Below the pieces are notes generated by a model. It made no database searches, was not told the DNA's origin, and worked only from the letters and a program-made list of their open reading frames with translations. A stretch of 64,000 bases of DNA from contig CP034983.1 of NCBI GenBank assembly GCA_004026145.2, forward strand, positions 13,115,212-13,179,211, in the 5' to 3' direction. The translations under genes were made by a program, and so were the position numbers. This document shows positions 1 to 10,321 of this stretch, piece after piece. The DNA is from Takifugu bimaculatus (Eukaryota > Chordata > Actinopteri > Tetraodontiformes > Tetraodontidae). How positions within the stretch are numbered: the first letter of the stretch is position 1; each line of letters starts with the position of its first letter.

Positions 1-1520
1 CTGGGAGTGGGTATATTAGCAGCACATGTGGGAAAGGGCCCAAAAAGTGTAGGAGATGCTTGTTTTAGTTTCCAGGCTACATGTGTAAACGTGGGTTAAG
101 AAACAATAAGCGTAGGAGCCGCTTAGTTCTGCATCATTTGTCTTTTGCACTGAATTGAAGGGTCAGTGTGTTGAGAAATGCATTTATACATGTGGGAAAA
201 AAAAAGTAGTGGCTGATAATAATGATGCCTGAATGAATTTAGGTGGTTTTAAAATGTGTTTATTTGCTGCAATGTTAGGGGTATTTCTGTGGCGTCTAAT
301 TGGCTGCAGAAAGGAAACCCAAACAGCTTTGGTTAAAACATTCATTTTCAATTTGTAGACTCCCCAAGATTTCAGCGCCTGTGACTTAGAGTTGAGTCTG
401 AGGGTGTTTTTCCATAACAGCGAGGCCTTCTTGACTTGCAGTCTGGAAACTGGGTTATAATTTCCTTTGGAGTCTTTGATTTAAGACTCACTTGGATCAC
501 GGAACTGGATTTTGAGAAGAAATTCACATAGGGTCTGCCGAGATCGTCACTCCAGCCTCTGTGATTCATGTGCAGGCACATCTGTCTTCCAATACTTCAG
601 AAACACACATCATTATCACAGCTTTTCAGCTAAAAATTCAAATATTTATTTGTTATATAACCTTGGAATTACAGTATAATTATGCTACTTGTGACAGTAA
701 AGTCCATAAAAGATACCGTGGGAAACAATAACTATAGAGTAGCAGACGTGACTGAAACCCCGTTGAGTTTCAAACCTGTACAGATTTAGAGGATAACAAT
801 CCAACTCCCCTGTGCATATCTGCAACATTTTAACTGTAATACACATGGGAAATGAACCAGATGCTCACTAAAATGCCACAAAATTAAGAGCTCTGTTAGA
901 GTTCATATGTAGAGATATTGATGGCTTTAACTCAGCTCGTTATGTCTCTCTGGTGAGTCGATCCCCTACCTAGCAAAACAGCTGGGGTGCAAGTTCCCAC
1001 CACCCGAAACCCCTCAGGTCAGAGGACGTGTCCCCCGGCTGGCAATGCTGGTGGTAGAAGTGGGCCGATTCCCTGGAATCCCAGACACATTCCAGAGGAA
1101 ATGAATGCCAGTGTCGCCTGTGGGGGTGTGAAGAGTCCCTCCTGCCACAGTGTCTGTCTCCACTTTGATCCGCTTGTTTACTGAAGACCCTCCACTTCAC
1201 TTCCTGTCCATTTCCCAGAGGCTCTCATCAGTGTCTCCCCGTGCACCTCCACCAGCAGCGTCCCTCGCGGAGAGCCCACGCCGTTCCTTGAATCCTTGAA
1301 TCACGCTTCTTCCTCCCTCCTCTGCCTGTCCACCTCAAACAAATCTAGCTGGGTGATTACATCAGTCAAACCCATCATTATTGCATCCCTACAAGACATG
1401 TAGACGCATCTCATGGAATTCGCTTTTGAATTTAAGCATCCCCTGTGATCCCTTTAGATAGTTGATGTCTGTGTTTGCAGGCAATTCCGGTCTTTCGCTA
1501 ATCTCCGGTTTCTCTTTCAG
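1..1520 (+). other. colec12: intron of colec12 (upstream exons off the left edge)
   Basis: This stretch precedes the first recognisable colec12 exon in the window. The exon at 1521 starts after a good acceptor (a pyrimidine tract ending in CAG) and begins in the middle of a codon, so upstream exons must exist outside the window. The missing part would encode the cytoplasmic tail, the single membrane segment and the start of the coiled coil. I see no coding similarity, RNA gene or clear repeat here. Confidence 0.7.
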
Positions 1521-4500
1521 TGGTGCAACGAGTTGACACTGTGTCTGAAGGCATTGAAAACTATGGAGGAAAAATAACTGCTGTTGAGACCGATCTGAAA
1601 AAGCTGGGTAAGTCTCCCACGACTTTGAATTGGCGCGCCTGAGTGTGATGGTGAAAGGTTTATTGCATAAATCTGCCATCTTCAGATGATCAAGCGGGGG
1701 AAAAGTCGGAGAACACCACCACAGAGATCCAGGCTTTCAAGAACAACATCTGGACCCTCCAGAGGCAGCTGTCAGCGGTGCAGGAACACATCCACAATGA
1801 TCAAGCAAAGCTGAGTCAGCTGGAGAACATCGGATCAGACATCCAGAACAACCAGGGCTCCATTCAGGGACGTCTGGACAGCAACACGGCCTCCCTGCAC
1901 ACCATCAATGGCACTCTGCAGTCGTACAGCAGCGTCATCGGGGGGCTGCAGGACGACACGATGCGGCTGCAGCGAGAACTGCAGCAGCAGGTGAAACTTC
2001 AAGACCAGGCTCTTCTCAGCATCAGCAGCCTCAACTTCACCCAGGCCCAGCAGAGAAGCCTCATCACCGTCCTACAGCGCTTCCGTGGACGACACCAGCC
2101 AGGCCATCCAGAGAATGCGCAACGACTTTCAGAGCCTCGAGCAGACGGCCCGACAGACACGCACGGATGCCGCGTGGCTCCGGAGTAAGGTGGAGAACCT
2201 GCAGGTTGTGGCCAATAACGTGTCGGCTCTTGCGAAGGCCAACAACGACAGTCTGGAGGAGGTGGGTTCGCAGATCGCTGCCATTGCCTGGCGAGATCCA
2301 GAACACCAGCAGCCTGGCTGAAGCCCACGACCAGACCCTGAGAGAGGTCTTAGACCAGCAGAGAGACTTCAGCAACCTCACCTCCACTAAATTCGACCGG
2401 CTGGAGGGGCGTCTGGATGAGTCGGAGGAGAGCATCGACCGCGTGACCGGCAATATCAGCTTTACCACGCAGCTGCTGGGCTCTATTAACCTGAAGTTAA
2501 ACGAACTGCGCACTTGCTCCGAGACCGTCGGCCGCCACTCAGACTTCTTACTGAATCTCAATAATAGCATGACAGACGTACGGACAGACTGCAGCCGGCC
2601 TGAGGACGCAGCAGGAAGAGCTGGCTTCACGTTTGGATAAGGAGGTTACCAACCTCTCTTTTGTCATGGAGGAGATGAAACTGGTGGACACAAAACACTC
2701 CCAACTCATCACCAACTTCACAATTTTAAAGGGTGAGACATGAGTTACAATGTTTGTTTACTAACAAGGGTCCTTTTAAGTGTAGCAGATATCCATATTC
2801 TGTGAGCATAAGACAAAGATAAGGAAGGGAAAAACAATAAACTAGCGAATATGACTCCATGCACCAGTATTTTAGCGACCTAGTATTTTGTTAAATATGT
2901 CACTATTTTCTGACTTTTTTAGGTCCTCCTGGGCCCAGAGGGCCAAAGGGGGACAAAGGATCTCAAGGACCACCTGGCCAGCCTGGTCAAAAGGGAGAGA
3001 AAGGGGAGAAAGGTGCCTCTGGGATACGAGGGCCACGAGGAGAACAGGGTATTTCGGGTCCACCGGGCCTACCAGGGTCAAAGGGTATGACAGGTGTACC
3101 CGGCAGCCCTGGGACCAAGGGCTCACGGGGATCTGGAGGAAGGGCTGGTCCTCCTGGAGCAAAAGGAGAACCAGGTTCTGCTGGTTTACCTGGACGAGAT
3201 GGACAGCCTGGTCCTCAAGGAGCACAAGGTCCTCAGGGCATCAGAGGGGCAATGGGGCCACCTGGGGAGCAGGGGCCAAGGGGACTGCTAGGACCAGTAG
3301 GCCCTCAAGGGCCACCGGGACCACCTGGGTTACCAGGGGTTCCAATACGCGGTCCAGTACCTCCTGTAGGCCCGGTGTCTATGCAAGATGAGGCTGTAAA
3401 CCCTACACTGTGGGCACCAGGTAAGTACTCTAACAGCACACAGACAGGAAAAAACTAGTTGTTTTGTTCATCTAGAAAATCACATAACTAAATGTACAAT
3501 CCATTAAAAAGTTCCCAACTAATCCCACTCTGTACAGTAGGGGGCAGTAGAGGAGAGGGTTGTAAAAATGCTTACATTGCACTGGCAGAAAACCAACAGC
3601 TCTCGGCTCATTTTTGTTTTTAGCTCGATGTTGTTTTTTAAATTAGCTGCAGCAAAGTGATTTTTGAAATTGTTTTCAGCTGTGCAAAGACAAGTGATAG
3701 CCTCTCTACTCCATGGTATCAAGCTCGCGCATGACTAGTTCATAATCTAGCAACTTTGACAATATTGTGCATTTGGTCGTATTAAAAGAGATCATTGTTT
3801 TACAGGTTGTCCTCTTGAGTGGCTGAATCACAGAGACAAATGCTACTTTTTCTCCAAAGACCTGCACAGCTTTGACGATGCAAAGACAAGTTGTGAATTA
3901 ATGTCTGCATCCTTGTTGATCATCAACGACAAAGAGGAACAGGTGAGCAACTGACAGTTACTGCAATAAGCATGTAATGAAGGGAACTGATGTCTGTCCT
4001 TATCCTGGCACAGAAATGGCTGAGGAAGCAAGTCCAAGGGAAAGGCTACTTCTGGATGGGTCTGACTGATAAGGACGAGGAGAGTGTTTGGCGCTGGCTA
4101 GACGGGACGCAGCCTGCTTTCACGTCAGTAATGAACGTGTCAAACACGACCGTTATCTGCTGTTCCTGCCCCCCCCCCAATAAATAAATGCAAACAACAT
4201 CACTTGTCTGTAGAGGAATAAGGGTTCAGTCAGATTGCAGCGTTAGATCCAGACTGTAATGTGGTGTCGGTTGCCTGCAGAATGTGGAAGCCCGGTCAGC
4301 CGGACAACTGGAACCACGGTCACGACATCAGCGGTGAGGACTGTGCGGGGCTCATCCACGAAGCGCTGTGGAACGATTTCTTCTGTGAAGATCTCATAAG
4401 CTACATCTGCCAGAAGGAACTGGAGCAATGTAGGTGATATGGCTTAATTGTTCTCCGCGTTTCCTGAAAATGAGGCCTTCACTTTTTCCTGCTTTTGTTT

Positions 4501-4527
4501 CATGCAGCGAGACCTCTGGGTTCATAG
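1521..4527 (+). CDS. colec12: collectin-12 (scavenger receptor with C-type lectin), 3' part
   Basis: Type II membrane scavenger receptor of endothelium and phagocytes that binds oxidised LDL, microbes and galactose-type glycans. The membrane segment is off the left edge. Exons: 1521-1607, 1686-2732 (long coiled coil with N-glycosylation sites), 2923-3420 (47 unbroken Gly-X-Y triplets), 3806-3942, 4014-4123 and 4281-4429, probably ending in 4508-4527. The last exons make one C-type lectin domain with QPD (galactose-type) and WND motifs and the expected cysteines. Landmarks shared with human COLEC12 include SVDDTSQAIQR, SALAKANND and MEEMKLVD. The 1686-2732 exon contains three single extra bases that break the frame (near 2081, 2289 and 2590), although similarity continues across all of them. 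All splice sites and the collagen exon are intact, so I read it as a live gene with sequence errors. Known from the family: lectin function. Inferred: expression and ligand range in this fish. Confidence 0.93.
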
Positions 4528-6065
4528 CAAAGTCTTGAAGGGGAACTGGCAGGGAGCAGCTACGCAGGTCTCTGTGTGGCTCCGGTCTGCCGACACGGCG
4601 CATGCGGGGTCGGTACGGGCAGCGGAACAGGACAATTCTTGACTTGAGCCCAGGGCTGCTGCAGCTGATGCGTCTCCGGTGTTGAAGGGAAGCCTTCATC
4701 CTTCCAGGCTGTAGCGCAATCAAAGAAGGACTTCTGGTTTTTACTGAATTATATCTGAAAATATTTTGTTTTTGTTTTGTATTCCATGTGCAACTAAATA
4801 TCTGAATGTATATTTTATTACACAAGTTTGTAGGAAATGATCAATTCTATGAATCCAGGATATAGAGCACCTTTTTATGCTGAAGTCATCCTAAAATGGT
4901 GCAGAATGATGCAAAATGTAGTAACCGTTGCTGTAGAGGAAGAGTCGGTGAGTGCTTCCAGTCACGTCTTCCTTTAGGAGTAGCAATGAAGAGTACAGAA
5001 GATTTCATTCATGTGGAGATTTTATCTTTTGTGAGTAATCCAAGTTCTTTTCTGCTTTAATATACATGATTATATGGATCGTATGTGCCTTTTTCTGCAC
5101 TCAGGTACCGTTTACTGTTACGAGAAATGAAATATTTTAGAATAAGTAATAAAAGAAGCTGAAGGAACCAAATAAACAGAGAAAAACTCACAGGTCGGTT
5201 GTCATTTTCTACATTTTCATGCCAACAAAAAAAAAACAATTGAGGTCACAAAACTCACAAAGTACTGAAGAATTTACTTTATTGATTTTCACATTTGTTC
5301 GTGTGGATTGAAATATTATCCAGTGACTTGACCTTTGCTTTATTCCTCCACTAACCCAGATTACAAGAAAAAAAGAGATTTTCTGAGATAATCCTGGGCT
5401 ACAGTTCACTAACATTTCCCCTCAATCGTGTCACATGCTGACTTCCTGCTTTGCATCAGATCCGATCAAGTCTCTCCTCCAGCTGCGATAGCACCTTTGG
5501 ACGGAATCCAATCATCTTTCTGTCAACACCCGACAACACAAAACACAAGACTGCGAGCGTTCGCCACAAACGCTGACGCGCAGCGCATCAATCTGATGTT
5601 TAAGACGCCATCTTGTAAATTAAGCCGACACAGGAGACATGAGAGCGACATTAAAGAGCTAAGCGGACAAAATGTTAAGTGTATGAGAAACCACGGGATT
5701 CATACAGACGTACACAAAAGAAGCAGCGTATTGTCTAAATGTAGGTTTATTCTTGAGGTATGAAAGAACCAAATACTTGACATCCCAATGGGTTTTTTTT
5801 TTCTTTTAACCTGCCAATCGCCTCGGCTGGGCTCAGTCCAGGAGAGAGGGACAGGTATGTTTCTTATGTGAAAAGGTGCAGCGAGGCCGGCGAGAAGAAT
5901 AAATAACCCAAGATGATCATCAGCTTCCGTCTCAAGTGCCCACAGTGCTGGAATGGTAAACGTGTTTCCACTTAGACGGTAAAGCTCCTCTCTGTCCCGC
6001 TCGGGGGAACAACGTTGCCAAAGATCAAGCGTGGGAGGTGATGGCGGCGTGGAGGCGGGGCCTGT
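4528..6065. other. convergent intergenic region: colec12 and hacd1 3' UTRs
   Basis: colec12 (+) and hacd1 (-) point toward each other here. An AATAAA signal on the plus strand lies at 5171-5176 and suits the colec12 transcript. TTTATT, the minus-strand equivalent, occurs near 5747 and 5334 and could end hacd1. A 111-codon open frame at 5428-5763 has no recognisable similarity and I take it to be chance. No other gene or repeat is evident apart from a short C-run at 6165-6175, just before the last hacd1 exon. Confidence 0.55.
5171..5176 (+). terminator. colec12: candidate polyadenylation signal of colec12
   Basis: Canonical AATAAA about 640 bases after the colec12 stop codon, on the same strand and before the convergent hacd1 gene. 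No downstream GU-rich element was tested, so this is a position-based call. Confidence 0.4.
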
Positions 6066-9000
6066 TTAGTCGTCCTTCTCCACTACGACCTCTCCGTGAA
6101 GCACCCTTCTTCTCTGCCGCAGCATGTGAAAGTAGAGCTGAGGAAACACTGGTGACACAATGCACCCCCCCCCCCGACATTTATCAGATTGTCATTTCAT
6201 AAGTTCACATCAAATCCGATGGCAAAAATCAATCTCCTTACGTGGGATGTAGGACAGCATGATGACGATGAGGCAGTAGTAGTAGTCGAACGACACGTTA
6301 TACAGGTTGGGGAGTCTCATAGAGTACATTCCAGTTCTGCGCACGAACGGCAGAGCAGAGTAAATGGTCATCAGCTCCCCAACAACTCCCACAGGGTAAA
6401 AGACGATGAAAAGGTTGTATCTGCGGGGGAAGGGGACACACAATTTCCACTCAGAAACTTCTCAAAATCACATGTATGTTAAAACAGACAGGACTAGATG
6501 CCTAAAACACACGCACGCCACACTTGGATGCACAATTCAGACCAAAGTTGCAGCTCCAGCTCTATAACGTATGCATTTAAGTTTACATCGACGTCGTAGG
6601 ACGCCACTCTCTGGTGAGCAACAGCAGTTTCAAACTCAGCGTCCAGATTCCGCTCAGCCGTGCCGATATTTGGCGGTTTTCTTGTAGTTGTTGGAAATCT
6701 ATCGGCAACTTTTAACTTTCTCGAAAAGTTGAAGGACGGACAGAAAGCGTGGACGCTCCAAAAAACACATCGATCGCTCTCTGGACGATGATTTAGAAAG
6801 AATCAGCATGGCTCAGCAGGGTCTGTAGCCAACATTCATGCAAGGTTATTGGTGGGATTATTACCACAGACACAAAAATCCATTAATGGAGCGCCAGGGG
6901 AAAAACGAGGCTGGGTTTAAGTAGAACACCCAGGTGGAAAAGACTGTTGCCCGGCCTCATCTCTTGGATGAGTGATGGAGCCCCCAAAAACTCCAACAAG
7001 CTCTGGGCCACCAGCTCAGAAAGCCCTGCTCTTAACCAACCAGTGGGAGGCTCTTTACCTCCCGTTATACCATAATATCCCCAACACCGTCACTCTGGGT
7101 GACACAGACTCTCCACTCAGTCCAGACCGCAGCGGCGGCTCGGGGGAGTGTGTCAGCGGATGCGAGTGAATCTCTGGACACACATTCCATGACCAAAACA
7201 GATGGTCTTTAAAAACGGGAGCAGCTGAACTTGAGCCCCCCCCCCCCCCCCCCCCAGGGGCCTGGCATCTCCTCGGTGCTTTAAAGAAAGACACGAGGCG
7301 TGTGGGGAAGGCCCCAGATTCAACACCCAAGACGAGCAAGCGGATCGCTCTCGAGGTGATCACACGACTCGCAGAAGCAGGAATAATAATAAAAATAGTT
7401 TTATATTGATCTCCTCTCCTCAGAATAATCTCTCGCCTTGTGGGTGATGTAATAGGCGGGCTTCGGCGTCACGGGTCAGACGCTCGGTCCGTGGCTGTAG
7501 CCGTCGGTGTCTACAGCTGATGGCCGTCTCGGGTTTCAGCTACAGTAGCAGAGAGGCATGACACTAACGCCATGACATCACTCGCAGCGTTATCAGGAAG
7601 GAACATCCGGACTCATTTTGCACAACGGTTATTATTTTCACCGTCGACTCCGCTCAACATAAGAACGCAGCAGCATGCTCGCATGCACAAGCCACTCCGG
7701 TTGCTCCACCTGGCCCATTTGATGAAGAACGGCAGGTGGTGCAGCAGCTTGAACGTGTAGTACGAATATCTGGTAATTTCCGTCAACGTCCACACGACCA
7801 GGAATAGGATTACGCTTTCTTCATTCTGGATCTTGATTCAAAAACACCATCAATACCACAGGAAGGAAACGCGTCTTTACACGAGCCACACCTGACGTGT
7901 GATGCCGTGAAATGAAAGTTAGAGGAGAGCGGAGGGAATGGGCAGAGGGACGGTCACCTGTCGGATGCTGCTGGCGATAAACCAAACCATGAAAATCCGT
8001 GAGAAGACTTGAACCCCAGTGACGATCACGGATGTCCTCACAATTCCTGCAAAACAAAAGAAAGCGGCTGCAGAGACGAGGGCACCCACGTAAATGTGGT
8101 TACCTTTTATTACAATTGTAGTCCTAAACATACCGATGGCGCAATGTCCCACCTGTAAGACAGGACACATTAGACGTTAACTTGGACGTAAAGCATTTTA
8201 ATAAAAGTAAAAAAAAGCAACGTGCTACGTGTATAAACTAAATGATTTTACTAAAAATACCCAGAATCCTACCCTGGTACTATTTTGCTGCCCAGAACAT
8301 TCCTCTGAATCTTGCGTAACACCCCCATCATCGCTAAAAGTGCATAATAAACTCCACGGCCCGGCTGACGGCTGTTTTATGTAAACGTATACGATACATA
8401 TGCGCGTGCACTTCTGTGAAAAGGACTGCGACGAAATAAGCAGCGTGATAACGGCAACTGTGAAACGTGCCCTTGTTTGGACCCTCAACGACAGCAACAG
8501 ACCAAGAAGGTTCTTTAAAAGAGGACGGTGTTGATATTGTTCTTACCTCAACTAATGCGAAGGTCTGGAAAAACTTGAGCGTCCGTGCTATACTTCTGTA
8601 CAGACCCTTGTGTGTTCCTTTCTGGATGTAGAAGCGCATCATGGCCATGGCCAAAACCAGCCACCTGCAGATCCAAACAGGAAGCGTGACCTATCAGGTT
8701 GGGGATAAATATTCCCTCGCCACGGATTCTAGTCCAAAATAGTAAAATCTTCCCAAAAAAAATAGCAGTAATTTGTGTTTAAGGGTGAATTCTTGAGGCA
8801 CTTATTTCTGATCAGGATTAACAGGGAGAGAGGCTGGAATACACTCACCACAGTGCACACGCACACGGACATGGGTGCAATTTAGAGACTCCAGTCAATG
8901 GAACCTTTTTGGTCTTTGGGAGGAAAGCAATATAGGTGCACTTGTGATTTTAATCTATTTGTCACGACAGTTTCCCCTGAAAATCACACTCAATCACCAA

Positions 9001-9540
9001 GTGCGACCTTTGTTTTTAAACTGGAAATCTGTCCATTGAGCAGTTTTAATGTCCCAGACCTGGGCTCCAGTGTCAGAGGAGCCCGGCTATACTTATCACT
9101 GCAACTGTCGGCAGCGCTGCGGGCCTCTGACGCCGCAGTCAGCCCTATTTGGACACGGCTGCAGCCACCGGCGCGCCACCCTCCCCGAACACTCATTCAT
9201 TTCCAACACTCGCTCCAAATATTTCCGTTTTGTCTTCTTTTCGGTCAGAAACCCTCACACAAACACACAAACACCCATCTGAGCTGGAACTGACGGCCGA
9301 GCGCGCTGAACGGGCACTTTGGGTTTGACACACAGTCCTATAAACAGCAACACACGCTCATGGAGCGGCGAACTTGCGCCTCCTATTAAAAGCCGACGGG
9401 GGGCCACAAGTACGCGCTTACCCGGCCGTCATGGCGATGTTGTAGAAAGTGAGCCATGCCGTAGCGAGGGCGCTTTTCGTTCTCTTCTTGTTGTTGTTTT
9501 CCTTCTCCTCAACCGCGCCGTCCTCCTCGCTGGACGCCAT
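6066..9540 (-). CDS. hacd1: very-long-chain 3-hydroxyacyl-CoA dehydratase 1
   Basis: ER membrane enzyme that removes water from 3-hydroxyacyl-CoA, the third step of very-long-chain fatty acid elongation; HACD1 is the muscle-enriched member and is needed for myoblast fusion. Exons on the minus strand, first to last: 9422-9540, 8547-8664, 8134-8152, 7958-8046, 7710-7831, 6242-6420, 6066-6148. The phases join into 242 codons plus stop with no break. The start MASSEEDGAVEE is followed by several hydrophobic helices. The catalytic Tyr and Glu of the family, seven residues apart, are present in YPVGVVGE (exon 6), and the C-terminus VEKDD matches vertebrate HACD1. The C-terminal tail is basic (RQRRR), as expected for an ER protein. 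The human protein has a longer N-terminus (288 aa). The third exon is only 19 nt. The start was chosen as the first ATG, CCATGG context, in a CpG-rich region. Confidence 0.97.
7236..7255. repeat. homopolymer C-run in hacd1 intron
   Basis: Twenty consecutive C on the plus strand inside a hacd1 intron. On the minus (transcribed) strand it is a G-run. Its length is likely unreliable in any assembly. Confidence 0.95.
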
Positions 9541-9839
9541 GGTACCGGGGGCAGGGTGGGGAGATCGGGAGGGGAGCTGACAGCTGGGGTGGGGAGGGAG
9601 GAGGGCAACCGCGGGGTCAAACATCCATCTATTCGGCCCCTTGCGCGGTGCTGGTACTGCGAGTGCGCCACCTGCCGGCGGCCTGGAGGCGGTGTGAACG
9701 CCTTTTACCACAAACTTCAACCGCTTACAAGACGCAGCAAAGCATGAAGTGATTACTGGCATTTAAATGTAATATTGTCACAAAAATTGATAATGCCTGC
9801 TAAAGATAAGGACTATACCAAGTTGGGACTTATGCAAAT

Positions 9840-9859
9840 GGGGGGGGGGGGGCGGGGGG
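9840..9859. repeat. G-tract between hacd1 and tmem236
   Basis: A run of 13 G, one C and six more G within a few bases. It could fold as a G-quadruplex on the plus strand or simply be slippage-prone sequence in the divergent promoter interval. Confidence 0.85.
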
Positions 9860-9973
9860 AATATTATTCTTTTCAGTTTTCACCTTAGTATGTAACTAGC
9901 CTAAAATTGGTGCTTGGAGTTATTTTAAGTGCTAACACTCATAGAATTTATTAATTTACATTATGTTTGTTTG

Positions 9974-9987
9974 CCACTAGATGGCAA
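9974..9987 (+). promoter_or_regulatory. CTCF-like motif
   Basis: CCACTAGATGGCAA agrees at 13 of 14 positions with the CTCF core consensus CCASYAGRKGGCRS. It lies between the divergent hacd1 and tmem236 starts. Occupancy is not known. Confidence 0.35.
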
Positions 9988-10321
9988 CATTTAATTGGCC
10001 GATCTCAAGTTGTTGGAATAAAGACTGAATTGTGAGTTTCGTGGAGTACACACATGTTTATCATTGTGTAAAGTTTGACAGACTGTTTGGATCCGTTATA
10101 GAGAGCCAGCCAGACATACATCCTCACACAATGCCTAGTGCAGTGTAAGCAGTTGGGCGAGCGGAGAGCCAGGGCTGTGGTGTGTGGAAAATGCTGGTGG
10201 AGGCACACAATGCATTGGTCTGAGGCCTGCCCTGCCCTGCCCTGAGAGGGACAGGGGCTCACCTCGCTGCGACAACAGCCCCATCTCTCTCCCTTCTTTT
10301 TCTTTTTTGAGCTGCCACAAC

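Larger units (their letters stand above)
9541..10321. promoter_or_regulatory. divergent promoter interval of hacd1 and tmem236
   Basis: About 780 bases separate the start codons of hacd1 (-) and tmem236 (+). The part next to hacd1 (roughly 9420-9700) is rich in CpG and GC boxes (for example the GGTGGGGAGGGAGG area at 9589-9603), typical of a housekeeping-type promoter. A nearly pure G-tract sits at 9840-9859 and a CTCF-like motif at 9974-9987. No TATA box stands out. Promoter activity is inferred from position and composition. Confidence 0.5.

Noticed and set aside
1521..4527. colec12 as a pseudogene
   Set aside because: Three frame breaks are present, but all splice sites, 47 collagen triplets and lectin motifs are intact, and similar single-base breaks occur in three other genes here.
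5428..5763. 111-codon plus-strand frame between colec12 and hacd1
   Set aside because: No similarity to a known family and it lies in the 3' UTR area of two convergent genes.
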